From the IMG/VR virus record IMGVR_UViG_3300020430_000022, positions 1-51,549 of that record: DNA of 51,549 nucleotides; one strand, written 5' to 3'. Each line of letters opens with the position of its first letter. The first letter of the stretch is position 1. A program made the translations under genes and the position numbers. The stretch is from a virus. Below the pieces are notes generated by a model. The model was not told where the DNA came from and did no database searches. It was given only the letters and a program-made list of their open reading frames with translations. Positions 1-7,736 of this stretch are shown piece after piece.

Positions 1-2
1 AG

Positions 3-359
3 CGTTTAGGTTTTGACTTTATTGGTTGGAACTTAAAGCAAATTGCAGACTTCTGGTGTGTTAACAAACACGCGATGAGTGATGAACTTAATGAAATGTT
101 TGATGCCTTAGGAGGTATCAACGATGGTATTGCTTCTGGCGCTTGGAAGTACTGGAAAAGCACTCACAAAGAAGCAGAGAACATGAAGATCGAGGATTTG
201 TCTGAAGAGGATAAGTTAGAACTATTTTATGAGTGGATCGATGGATTGCATTTCTATATGAACTTTGCAATTTCAATTGGTATGACTTCTAAAGATATTG
301 TTAACTTGTACATGGCTAAGAATGCAGAAAACCATGACAGACAAAACCGAGGCTATTAA
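3..359 (+). CDS. dUTP diphosphatase, dimeric all-alpha type (5'-truncated)
   Basis: The frame is open from the left edge of the window, so the gene begins outside it and the ATG at 75 is probably internal. The visible 118 residues are helical and acidic. They include DELNEMFDALGGIND, an EWIDGLHFYMNF stretch and the ending KNAENHDRQNRGY, which closely resembles the KN..N..RQ..GY end of dimeric dUTPases (all-alpha NTP pyrophosphatase superfamily). This family converts dUTP to dUMP plus pyrophosphate, keeping uracil out of DNA and feeding dTMP synthesis. The stop overlaps the start of the polymerase gene by one base (TAATG), so the two are probably translationally coupled. The family call rests on motif recall. 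Confidence 0.7.
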   Translation, partial: RLGFDFIGWNLKQIADFWCVNKHAMSDELNEMFDALGGINDGIASGAWKYWKSTHKEAENMKIEDLSEEDKLELFYEWIDGLHFYMNFAISIGMTSKDIVNLYMAKNAENHDRQNRGY

Positions 360-1765
360 TGTTATTAGATATTGAACAAAGAGAAAAAGAAGTAATCGTA
401 TCCTATTACGATAAGAACGGCGAAGTTGCATTCAAAAGATACAACATCGACAAGTTCCAAAACTGGGTTGTCGCTAAAGACAACGATCGATGGAAAGATC
501 CTCAAATCAGAAATTGGGATGGTAGACATATTAAGAAGTCTATCGCTAGATCTTTCAATAAGTTTTCACTTCTTTACTTCATGGATAGTTTACCTGAAAA
601 AGATCAAGAAGAAATCTTTGAGTTCAATATGCCGAGAACATACTTTGTCGATATTGAGACAGAGATTGTTGACGGTTTCCCTAAACCTGAAGAGGCTAAG
701 TCTAGAATCTTAACCTTTTCTATTATTACTCCAGAAAGAAAAGCTATCGTATTAGGTCTTGAAGATCTTTCGGCCGAACAAATCAAAAAGATCGAAGACG
801 ATAACAATGCTCACTTTACTGGATATGACCAGGACTGGGAATTTAGTTACTACAAATTCAAGAATGAGTATGACATGGTCTACGCTTTCTTGCATAAGTT
901 TTTACCTAAGTTTCCTATGATGACGGGATGGAACTTTATTAACTATGACTGGCAGTATATTGTCAACAGATGTAAAATCTTACAGATTGATTTAACTGAA
1001 GTTGCATGTACTGGCGCTCTAGATAGAAAAGACTCTCGCCCACTTCACATGGGCATCTTGGACTACATGCAACTGTATGATAAATATGATAGGTCGGTTG
1101 CAGTAAAAGAATCAAATTCATTAGATTTTGTTTCTGGAGCAGTTTTAGATGGCATCAATAAAATTAAATACAGTGGTAGTCTCCAAGACCTCTACGAGAA
1201 CGACTTTCAAAAGTATGTGTTCTATAACGTAGTTGACTCTGTCTTGGTGTACTACATCGATCAAAAACTCAGGTCGATGGAAGTACTGCTAACATTAGCA
1301 ACAATCACAAGAATGCCTCTGTATAAAGCAGCTTCGCCTGTGGCAGTTACTGAATCTTTGATTGCTAGAAAACTCACCGAGCAGGGTAAACGTATTGGTG
1401 TTGAGTATGATAAAGAAGACAGTAAAAAAGACAGCAAGTACGCTGGTGCCTTTGTTAAAGACCCAGTGGTCGGTTATTATGGTGGTGTAAGTGCATTTGA
1501 CTTTGCATCACTATATCCATCGATCATGAGACAATTTAACATATCACCCGACTCTTTTGTGGAAATGGTAGAGGAAGCAAACATTAAAGAACGTCGAAAA
1601 GATGAATCAGTTATTGTTTGCGAAAATGGAGTAGTCTATAAGAAGGAAGACAGTATTCTTAAAAAGATCTTGAGTGACTTGTATGCTCAAAGAAAAGATT
1701 ACAAGAAGACTTCTTATGATTATTATGAGAAAGCCCATGAAATTGAAAAAAAATTTAAGCTCTAA
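359..1765 (+). CDS. 43A: DNA polymerase family B, N-terminal half (gp43A): exonuclease and palm motif A
   Basis: This 468-residue protein is the first half of a T4 gp43-like replicative polymerase. It carries the 3'-5' proofreading exonuclease motifs: FVDIETE (Exo I, D98/E100), GWNFINYDWQYI (Exo II, D197) and YNVVD (Exo III, about residues 289-293). It ends soon after polymerase motif A, FDFASLYPSIM (D381). Motifs B and C are missing here and are found in a separate gene at 6320-7528. The two halves total 870 residues, close to the roughly 900 of intact T4-type gp43. The break falls in the fingers helices after a lysine-rich YAQRKDYKK segment. There are no intein motifs at the end, so the halves presumably assemble non-covalently. 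It starts inside the stop of the dUTPase gene. Confidence 0.93.
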   Translation: MLLDIEQREKEVIVSYYDKNGEVAFKRYNIDKFQNWVVAKDNDRWKDPQIRNWDGRHIKKSIARSFNKFSLLYFMDSLPEKDQEEIFEFNMPRTYFVDIETEIVDGFPKPEEAKSRILTFSIITPERKAIVLGLEDLSAEQIKKIEDDNNAHFTGYDQDWEFSYYKFKNEYDMVYAFLHKFLPKFPMMTGWNFINYDWQYIVNRCKILQIDLTEVACTGALDRKDSRPLHMGILDYMQLYDKYDRSVAVKESNSLDFVSGAVLDGINKIKYSGSLQDLYENDFQKYVFYNVVDSVLVYYIDQKLRSMEVLLTLATITRMPLYKAASPVAVTESLIARKLTEQGKRIGVEYDKEDSKKDSKYAGAFVKDPVVGYYGGVSAFDFASLYPSIMRQFNISPDSFVEMVEEANIKERRKDESVIVCENGVVYKKEDSILKKILSDLYAQRKDYKKTSYDYYEKAHEIEKKFKL

Positions 1766-1790
1766 TTCTAACAAAAACTGGTAGCGTTCA

Positions 1791-1799
1791 GATATATAA
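1791..1799 (+). promoter_or_regulatory. late-type promoter motif GATATATAA upstream of nrdB
   Basis: This is an exact copy of the GATATATAA motif that precedes the virion genes, 142 nt before the nrdB start and just after gp43A. Its place before a nucleotide-metabolism gene is less typical than the other copies, so function here is less certain. Confidence 0.5.
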
Positions 1800-1804
1800 A
1801 CTAA

Positions 1805-1818
1805 TAGCAGCGCTGCTA
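1805..1818. promoter_or_regulatory. perfect 14-bp palindrome TAGCAGCGCTGCTA
   Basis: This is a perfect inverted repeat without a spacer, starting 5 nt after the GATATATAA motif at 1791-1799. Outer bases CTAATA (1801-1806) and TATTAG (1825-1830) form a second, wider inverted repeat. It could be an operator or an mRNA 5' structure. It lacks a T-run, so it is not a terminator by itself. Confidence 0.4.
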
Positions 1819-1848
1819 ATACTTTATTAGAATAAAAGAGATTAAATT

Positions 1849-1871
1849 GGGTCTTTCACTAGACCTTTTTT
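1849..1871 (+). terminator. rho-independent terminator upstream of nrdB
   Basis: The stem GGTCT/AGACC (1850-1854 with 1861-1865) has a 6-nt loop and is followed by six T. It lies between the promoter-like motif at 1791 and nrdB, so it could attenuate transcription or end the polymerase transcript. Confidence 0.6.
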
Positions 1872-1893
1872 GGTCTAATGGACCTTTTATTTT
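1872..1893 (+). terminator. second tandem hairpin with T-rich tail
   Basis: A short GGTC/GACC stem (1872-1875 with 1881-1884), loop TAATG, is followed by TTTTATTTT. It follows the previous terminator directly. The 4-bp stem is weak, and it reuses the GGTC sequence of its neighbour. Confidence 0.4.
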
Positions 1894-1941
1894 AAAATCA
1901 AAACGTAAACGAAAATCTATAAAAAATAAACTATTAGCAAT

Positions 1942-2943
1942 ATGTCATTATTCACGGAAAGAATTCCATTTAAACCTTTTGAGTACCCTGAATACTACAC
2001 CGAGGGTTGGTTGAAACAAGCTCAAGCATTTTGGTTACATACTGAAATTTCTATGCAAGGTGATGTAAAAGATTGGAACGAAAATCTTTTGCCACACGAA
2101 AAGCACTTGGTTGGTAATATCCTTTTAGGTTTTGCGCAAACAGAATGTGCAGTATCAGACTACTGGACACAATATGTAACGACTTGGTTTCCTAAGCATG
2201 AAATCAAGCAGATGGCTATGATGTTCGGTTCGCAAGAAACTATTCACGCAACTGCATACTCATACCTAAACGAAACTTTAGGTCTAGAAGATTTCGAAGC
2301 TTTCTTACACGAACCTGCAACTGCAGAAAAATTTGAACTATTAACTTCAACGTCAGCTCCATATACACATGAAGACTTGAAAAGAAATGACATTGCTAGA
2401 AAAGAAGTAGCTAGATCTTTAGCTATTTTCTCTGCTTTCGCTGAAGGATGTTCATTATACAGCTCGTTTGCGGTTCTTTACTCATTCCAAATGAGAAATT
2501 TATTAAAAGGTATTGGCCAACAAATGAAGTGGTCAGTAAGAGATGAATCTTTACACTCTAGAATGGGATGTAAGTTGTTTAGACACATGTGTGAAGAATA
2601 TCCTGATTTGAAACAATCGGTTAAAGAGGACATATTAAAAGCAGCAGGACTCATCAAAGATCTTGAGCACAAATTTATCGATAAGATGTTTGAGCAAGGC
2701 GATTTAGATAACCTAAAAGCAAAAGATCTTAAGAATTTTATTACTAAAAGAGTAAACGAAAAATTAGTTGAGTTAGGCTACGAGGCAGAATTTGAATTCG
2801 ATGAAGAATCTGCAGATCAGTTAGAATGGTTCTACCACTTAACTGGAGGTCACACTCACACAGATTTCTTCGCTATCAGATCTACTGATTATTCAAAGGC
2901 TGGAGAAGGTGAAAACTGGGACGAAGACGATTTATTCGACTAA
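1942..2943 (+). CDS. nrdB: ribonucleotide reductase class I, small subunit
   Basis: This 333-residue protein generates and holds the radical used by NrdA to reduce ribonucleoside diphosphates to deoxy forms. Metal-ligand motifs are visible: QETIHATAY (E99, H102 and the radical tyrosine Y106, matching E115/H118/Y122 of E. coli), AEG (E168) and RDESLH (E202, H205). The residue at the E. coli D84 position is E68 (AQTE), exactly 31 before E99 as in E. coli. The acidic C-terminal tail NWDEDDLFD is the usual NrdA-docking peptide. nrdA follows after a 10-nt gap. Between this gene and gp43A lie a promoter-like motif, a palindrome and two terminator hairpins, so it may have its own regulation. Confidence 0.95.
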   Translation: MSLFTERIPFKPFEYPEYYTEGWLKQAQAFWLHTEISMQGDVKDWNENLLPHEKHLVGNILLGFAQTECAVSDYWTQYVTTWFPKHEIKQMAMMFGSQETIHATAYSYLNETLGLEDFEAFLHEPATAEKFELLTSTSAPYTHEDLKRNDIARKEVARSLAIFSAFAEGCSLYSSFAVLYSFQMRNLLKGIGQQMKWSVRDESLHSRMGCKLFRHMCEEYPDLKQSVKEDILKAAGLIKDLEHKFIDKMFEQGDLDNLKAKDLKNFITKRVNEKLVELGYEAEFEFDEESADQLEWFYHLTGGHTHTDFFAIRSTDYSKAGEGENWDEDDLFD

Positions 2944-2953
2944 TAATAAAATT

Positions 2954-4777
2954 ATGGCAGACACAAAAGTAAAAAACCACGGCGAACACTTAGGCTGGGA
3001 ATTAGGAGTAGACTTTCCAGAATGGGCTAACACCGAGGTATACGTAAAAACAATTTCAGCAGGTTACCTATTTAATGGTGAAAAACCAAAAGACGCTTAT
3101 TGGAGAGTATCAACTACAGTAGCGAGACGTTTAGGTAAACCTGATTTAGCAACTAAATTTTTTGATTATATCTGGAAAGGCTGGTTAAACCTAGCCTCTC
3201 CAGTTTTATCTAACACAGGACTAGAAAGAGGTCTTCCTATTTCTTGTTTTGGTATTGACGTGGCAGACTCCATCCACGACATTGGTTCTAAAAACCTAGA
3301 GATGATGCTACTCGCTAAACATGGTGGTGGTGTTGGTATTGGTGTAAATCAAATCAGACCAGCTGGTGCAAAGATCACTGGTAATGGTACATCAGATGGT
3401 GTTGTACCTTTCTGTAAGATTTATGATTCTACTATTCTAGCTACAAACCAAGGCTCAGTTAGAAGAGGTGCAGCATCGGTAAATATCGATATTGAGCACG
3501 GTGATTTCTGGGAATGGTTAGAAATTAGAGAACCTAAAGGCGATGTGAACAGACAATCCTTAAACCTACATCAATGTGTAGTTGTACCTGATGGCTTTAT
3601 GCAGAAGGTAGAGGCTGGTGATAAAGAGGCTAGAAAGAGATGGGTTGCAGTTCTTAGAAAAAGAAAAGCTACTGGTGAACCCTATGTAATGTTCAAAGGG
3701 AACATCAACAGAGCGAATCCTGATGCATATAAACAGAACGGCCTTAAAGTTTATATGACTAATATTTGCTCTGAAATAACGCTACATACAGATGAGTCAC
3801 ACTCGTTCGTCTGTTGTTTATCCTCAGTAAACTTAGCGAAATACGACGAGTGGAAAAACACAGACTTAATTTACACAGCAACCTGGTTCTTAGACGGAGT
3901 ACTAGACGAGTTTATTCAGAAGGCTAAATTCATGAGGGGATTTGAAAACTCAGTAAGATCTGCAGAAAAGGGTAGAGCATTAGGTTTAGGTGTTTTAGGA
4001 TGGCATACTTATCTACAAGAAAGAGGTATTCCATTTGAAGGACTATCAGCACAGTTTGAAACTAGAAAGATTTTTCAACAGTTAAGAACTGAAACTGAAA
4101 AGGCTTCAAGAGATATGGCACAAGAGTATGGCGAACCTCTATGGTGTGTTGGTACAGGGATGAGAAACACCCACCTGAGAGCCATTGCACCAACTGTATC
4201 GAACTCAAAACTAGCAGGTAATGTATCTGCAGGTATTGAGCCTTGGGCCGCTAACGTGTTCACAGAACAAACAGCAAAGGGTACTTTCATCAGAAAGAAT
4301 CCAGTCTTAGAACAATTCTTAAAGTTAATCAACAAGAATACTAGAAAAACCTGGGACAAGATTCTAGAAGACGGAGGCTCTGTGCAAGGTTTAGATTTTA
4401 TCAATGATTACTATGTAAAAATAGCTACATCAATTACAGATAAGTCTAATATCATTACACAGAAACAATTTGAAGCTGTAGATGACTTAAAGAAAGATGA
4501 CTGGATTCCAGTTAAAAATATCTTTAAGACATTTAAAGAAATCAATCAACTAGATCTAATCAAGCAAGCTGGTGTTAGACAACAATATGTTGACCAGGCT
4601 GTAAGTTTAAATCTAGCATTCCCAACACAAGCAGACACTAAGTTTATCAACAAGGTACACCTAGAGGCATATAAGGAGGGAGTGAAGACATTATATTACA
4701 TGCGTACAGAATCTGTATTAAGAGGTGATATTGCATCTGCAGCCACCGATCCAGATTGCTTAGCATGCGATGGATAA
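2954..4777 (+). CDS. nrdA: ribonucleotide reductase class I, large (catalytic) subunit
   Basis: The 607-residue catalytic subunit. I chose the ATG at 2954, with an A-rich leader 10 nt after nrdB, over an earlier in-frame ATG at 2909 that lies inside nrdB. Visible family features are LASPVLSNTG, the first redox cysteine in ISCFGID, the active-site NICSEI (Asn, Cys, Glu), the paired cysteine in VCCLSSVNLA, the phosphate-binding PTVSNSKLAGN and the C-terminal thiol pair CLACDG. The N-terminus starts directly in the catalytic domain, with no ATP-cone, so allosteric overall-activity control is probably absent. It is transcribed with nrdB and followed by a GC-rich hairpin cluster and terminator. 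Confidence 0.95.
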   Translation: MADTKVKNHGEHLGWELGVDFPEWANTEVYVKTISAGYLFNGEKPKDAYWRVSTTVARRLGKPDLATKFFDYIWKGWLNLASPVLSNTGLERGLPISCFGIDVADSIHDIGSKNLEMMLLAKHGGGVGIGVNQIRPAGAKITGNGTSDGVVPFCKIYDSTILATNQGSVRRGAASVNIDIEHGDFWEWLEIREPKGDVNRQSLNLHQCVVVPDGFMQKVEAGDKEARKRWVAVLRKRKATGEPYVMFKGNINRANPDAYKQNGLKVYMTNICSEITLHTDESHSFVCCLSSVNLAKYDEWKNTDLIYTATWFLDGVLDEFIQKAKFMRGFENSVRSAEKGRALGLGVLGWHTYLQERGIPFEGLSAQFETRKIFQQLRTETEKASRDMAQEYGEPLWCVGTGMRNTHLRAIAPTVSNSKLAGNVSAGIEPWAANVFTEQTAKGTFIRKNPVLEQFLKLINKNTRKTWDKILEDGGSVQGLDFINDYYVKIATSITDKSNIITQKQFEAVDDLKKDDWIPVKNIFKTFKEINQLDLIKQAGVRQQYVDQAVSLNLAFPTQADTKFINKVHLEAYKEGVKTLYYMRTESVLRGDIASAATDPDCLACDG

Positions 4778-4864
4778 AGGTGTGGTTTGAAGACCACGTC
4801 TTAGGACCGGGATAGTTCTCGGATTAGGGGCCGGAAGTTCGCTACTCTCCGGCCCTACTTTTTT
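4778..4864 (+). ncRNA. GC-rich three-hairpin element after nrdA (possible structured 3' RNA)
   Basis: Three hairpins follow the nrdA stop: GTGGT/ACCAC (4782-4786 with 4793-4797), CCGGG/CTCGG (about 4807-4811 with 4818-4822, one G-T pair), then the terminator stem. The block is clearly richer in G and C than its surroundings. It could be a small RNA, a 3' stability element or just a compound terminator. I do not recognise a named family. Confidence 0.3.
4827..4864 (+). terminator. strong rho-independent terminator after nrdA
   Basis: The stem GGGCCGGA/TCCGGCCC (4828-4835 with 4848-4855) is eight perfect pairs with a 12-nt loop, then ACTTTTTT. It ends the nrdBA transcript. Confidence 0.85.
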
Positions 4865-5050
4865 ACACAAATAATTGGTTCAAATTTGGAACAAAACTTA
4901 GTTTACCGGTATAATACCCCACAGAATGAAAAAGATGAACAATTTATCTTTAATAACTAAGACATTAAGAAAAACCTCCAACTTCGAGGAGGCTCAGAAT
5001 TCTACTATCCTAGATTAGGATTCTATATTATTAACAAACCCAAATCAATT

Positions 5051-5467
5051 ATGAGAAATTTTATTTTAACATTGACACTAGCTGTATTCACAGCATTCGG
5101 AGCTAACGCTCAAAACACTAAAGGCGACTGGTACGTAGGTACTGGCGATATTTCTAACGTAGCATGGACAGACTTGTCTTTGAGTCCTGAAATTGGATAT
5201 GCATTCTCTGACGACTATATGGTCGGAATGACTGTATCTCAAGCAGATTCAACTGCAGACATGGAGTTCGGCTTAAACGGAAGATACTTCTACAAAGGTT
5301 TCTTCGGTTACGCAGCAATTAACGACTTTGATTTCGATCAAGTTAAAATTGGTGTAGGTAAACTATTTGAGTTCCACAAAGGTAGTATGTTCGTGGACCC
5401 AAAGATCGTTTACGATTTAGGCATGGAAACAACTAACATGACAATAGGATTTGGCTTAAAATTCTAA
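5051..5467 (+). CDS. secreted small outer-membrane beta-barrel-like protein
   Basis: A 138-residue protein with a clear Sec signal peptide: MRN, a hydrophobic core FILTLTLAVFTAFG, then an ANA-type cleavage site near residue 20. The mature part has alternating hydrophobic/polar strands with many Gly, Tyr and Phe and ends in GFGLKF. A terminal Phe is typical of proteins inserted into the outer membrane by the BAM complex. The size would fit a barrel of about eight strands. It is a stand-alone unit: a 273-nt upstream region with hairpins separates it from nrdA, and a strong terminator follows. A role in altering the host surface, such as superinfection exclusion, is possible but inferred only from location and fold type. 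Confidence 0.6.
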   Translation: MRNFILTLTLAVFTAFGANAQNTKGDWYVGTGDISNVAWTDLSLSPEIGYAFSDDYMVGMTVSQADSTADMEFGLNGRYFYKGFFGYAAINDFDFDQVKIGVGKLFEFHKGSMFVDPKIVYDLGMETTNMTIGFGLKF

Positions 5468-5488
5468 GCACAATATCCCAAAATGAAC

Positions 5489-5520
5489 AAGCCCAAGATT
5501 CTAGGACCTTGGGCTTTTTT
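5489..5520 (+). terminator. rho-independent terminator after the barrel gene
   Basis: The stem AAGCCCAAG/CTTGGGCTT (5489-5497 with 5508-5516) is nine perfect pairs with a 10-nt loop and is followed by a T-run. Confidence 0.9.
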
Positions 5521-5574
5521 ATTGAAACAACTAGACTCTATCCAATATAATAATCAAACAAAAAATAATTTAGT

Positions 5575-6318
5575 ATGAAACTACAAATTGATCGAATTGA
5601 CCAGCATGCTTTGACTGGTTTTATTAACAGGGTAAAACTCATCGACTCATTTGTCTATATGAAAATTAAAGATGGACAAATCAAATCGGCAGTTTACTTA
5701 CCTCAGAGAGATGCAGTAAAATCTCACTCAGTATCATGTGACCAGATCTTCCAGATCAGCGAATGGCCAGATACTGATTTAGAGATGAAAGTTGCTTTCT
5801 TTGAAGGTGCAAAAGTAATTGAAGCTATCAAACACTTTGAGTCTGATGCAATTAAAGGTGAGTTAGAATTTATTGAGCAAGAGGGAGAACTTATTGCTTC
5901 ATCACTAAGAATGTTTAACGATGAGTTAGAGATTACTCTATCTTGTTCAGAACCTTCTTTAGGATTTAAAGACTTAACACCAGAACAACAAGACGCTATC
6001 TTCGCGGTGGATAACACTAAGTTTAGCTTTAACATTGATACTCACACTATCAATAAGGTAAAGAATCTATTCGGCCTTGATAAAGATGAGACATTCAGTG
6101 TAAAGTCAAACGGCGCAGGTGTTAGCGTTAACGGAAAATCATTCAACGCTGTAATTAATCCAGAATCAAATGGACAGGGTGAAGTTACTGTATATAAGAA
6201 GTATCTAAACTTATTGGATAGAGAAGAACAAACTGTACACATCTCAGATTCTAAAATCGTATTCCAATCTACAGAGTCAGAAACACTTCTAACAGTATCT
6301 ACTTGCCAAACGGCTTAA
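5575..6318 (+). CDS. 45: probable sliding clamp (gp45-like processivity factor)
   Basis: A 247-residue protein, close to T4 gp45 (228 aa), sitting directly before the C-terminal half of DNA polymerase with one base between stop and next ATG. It is mostly alternating beta-strand-like sequence with a short helix near residues 75-90, as in clamps, and opens with MKLQIDRIDQHALTGFINR, reminiscent of the clamp N-terminal helix. The clamp would encircle DNA and tether polymerase and, in T4, late transcription proteins. No single motif is diagnostic, so the call leans on size, predicted fold and neighbourhood. The clamp-loader ATPase gp44 is encoded 20 kb away rather than adjacent as in T4. Confidence 0.6.
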   Translation: MKLQIDRIDQHALTGFINRVKLIDSFVYMKIKDGQIKSAVYLPQRDAVKSHSVSCDQIFQISEWPDTDLEMKVAFFEGAKVIEAIKHFESDAIKGELEFIEQEGELIASSLRMFNDELEITLSCSEPSLGFKDLTPEQQDAIFAVDNTKFSFNIDTHTINKVKNLFGLDKDETFSVKSNGAGVSVNGKSFNAVINPESNGQGEVTVYKKYLNLLDREEQTVHISDSKIVFQSTESETLLTVSTCQTA

Positions 6319-6319
6319 T

Positions 6320-7528
6320 ATGGATGTAACAAAACTCACTGAGAAACCTATCGATCAACTTAGTAGAGAAGAGGCAGAGCTGCTTGTAGACCACTACAAG
6401 CAGTTATCTGCTAAATATACAGCTTATGAACAAGCTGTTAAATTAACTCTTAACTCTATCTATGGTGCATTCGGTAATAAATGGTTTCACTTTTTCAATA
6501 TTGACATCGCAGAGTCTATTACGAAGCAGGGTAAAAATGCTATCTTGTATTCTGAGACTATCCTGAATAAGTATGTGCAAGAGTTTTGGCACAAAGACAC
6601 AAAAGTACACGAGCAATTTGGATTAACTGTTAAAGGTAAAGTTGAAAAGCCTGCAGTAATCTATATTGACACAGACTCGTGTTACGTACAGTTCCAAGAT
6701 CTGTATGAGACTATCGTTTGGAATGATGAGTCTAAGGCTCTACCACTCGATGAGTTTATCCTAGCATTCTATGCATTTAGATTGAAGGACTACATTAGAG
6801 CGTGTATGCAGAAGTATGCAGACACCAGAAACACAGACAACTTCCTAGTATTCGAGCTTGAGTCTCTAGCCTACAATGGTATTTGGATGAGCAAAAAGAA
6901 GTATATTCAAAACATTGCTTGGGATGACAAACTAGAAGTTACTGATAGACATAAGTCTTTAAAGAAAGTAAAGACTATCGGATTCGATACTATTCAATCT
7001 TCTACGCCAAAATTCGCCCGCGAAAAACTGGTAGAAGCGCTTAGAATTCTTTTTAAATCTCAAAAAACCCCCGGTGCTGAAGAGCTACAGGAACTAGTAA
7101 GTTTTATGAAGAAGTCTAAGAAAGAATTTCAATTAGCAGACATTGATGACATCTCATTTAATCGTAGAACTAATAACATTGAGAAGTATATTGTCGACGA
7201 TCAAATCGAATTCCAAGTGGGACTAAAATGTCCAGCTAACGTAAAAGCAGCAGGCTATTACAACTATGTGCTTAATCAAAATAAGAAGTACAAAAACAAA
7301 TATAAAGTAATCGGTAACGGTGAGAAGCTAAAAATCTATAACTGTAAAACTCCGATTTCAGAAGTATACGCTTATCTACCAGGTGAACATCCATACGAAA
7401 TTGCACCTCAAGTAGATTTCGATACTCAGTTTGAAAAATGTATGATCGATCCACTCAACAGAGTTTTAAAAGCAATCGGTCTACAGACACTAGACACTAA
7501 CCTGATCTACGCATCAGCTTTATTTTAA
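6320..7528 (+). CDS. 43B: DNA polymerase family B, C-terminal half (gp43B): palm motifs B and C, thumb
   Basis: This 402-residue protein carries what gp43A lacks: polymerase motif B, KLTLNSIYGAFGN (residues 41-53), and motif C, YIDTDSCYVQF, with the catalytic DTDS at 117-120. The thumb region follows. The C-terminus NLIYASALF is short and hydrophobic, as expected for a clamp-binding tail. The first 35 residues, including an acidic REEAELLVDHYKQLSAKY helix, may rebuild the fingers with the tail of gp43A. It starts one base after the clamp gene, with a good ATG in an A-rich context. Both halves look intact, which argues for a working two-subunit enzyme rather than a pseudogene. Confidence 0.92.
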   Translation: MDVTKLTEKPIDQLSREEAELLVDHYKQLSAKYTAYEQAVKLTLNSIYGAFGNKWFHFFNIDIAESITKQGKNAILYSETILNKYVQEFWHKDTKVHEQFGLTVKGKVEKPAVIYIDTDSCYVQFQDLYETIVWNDESKALPLDEFILAFYAFRLKDYIRACMQKYADTRNTDNFLVFELESLAYNGIWMSKKKYIQNIAWDDKLEVTDRHKSLKKVKTIGFDTIQSSTPKFAREKLVEALRILFKSQKTPGAEELQELVSFMKKSKKEFQLADIDDISFNRRTNNIEKYIVDDQIEFQVGLKCPANVKAAGYYNYVLNQNKKYKNKYKVIGNGEKLKIYNCKTPISEVYAYLPGEHPYEIAPQVDFDTQFEKCMIDPLNRVLKAIGLQTLDTNLIYASALF

Positions 7529-7532
7529 AATT

Positions 7533-7736
7533 ATGACAATAGAACAAATAAACCTACTAGTCGAAAAATACCCTAACGATATGGAATTAGGTGAAGCGGT
7601 TAGACAATTATACTGGACATATAAGCAAGGTAAAGTCTTGACTAATAATCCAAACCAAACAAAACTGTTTGACATCCCAGTCCATGGCGCTGAGTTGCTT
7701 GATAACGACGATGTAGCAATTTTAGGAGAGGACTAA
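7533..7736 (+). CDS. small acidic protein of unknown function
   Basis: A 67-residue protein, 4 nt after gp43B and overlapping the next gene by one base (TAATG). It has a helical N-terminal half (IEQINLLVEKYPNDMELG) and a polar C-terminal half ending ILGED. I recognise no family. The tight packing suggests it is a real gene of the replication operon. Confidence 0.6.
   Translation: MTIEQINLLVEKYPNDMELGEAVRQLYWTYKQGKVLTNNPNQTKLFDIPVHGAELLDNDDVAILGED

Noticed and set aside
2909-2953. Upstream in-frame ATG for nrdA inside nrdB
   Set aside because: It would add 15 residues read from the nrdB tail in another frame; the ATG at 2954 has the usual A-rich leader and correct spacing.
4885-4920. Promoter-like TTTGG...TATAATAC before the barrel gene
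   Set aside because: The boxes only loosely fit either host-type or late-type consensus and their spacing is long; not enough to call.
4926-5018. 30-codon open frame before the barrel gene, with CCTCC/GGAGG (4975-4992) and TCCTA/TAGGA hairpins
   Set aside because: Too short and composition not protein-like. It could be a leader peptide but there is no further support; the hairpins are noted only as possible leader structure.
1740-6340. Split intein or intron explaining the split polymerase
   Set aside because: No intein splice motifs (Cys/Ser at block starts, HN-C/S/T at the junction) at the end of gp43A or the start of gp43B, and no group I-like core or homing endonuclease recognised between them.
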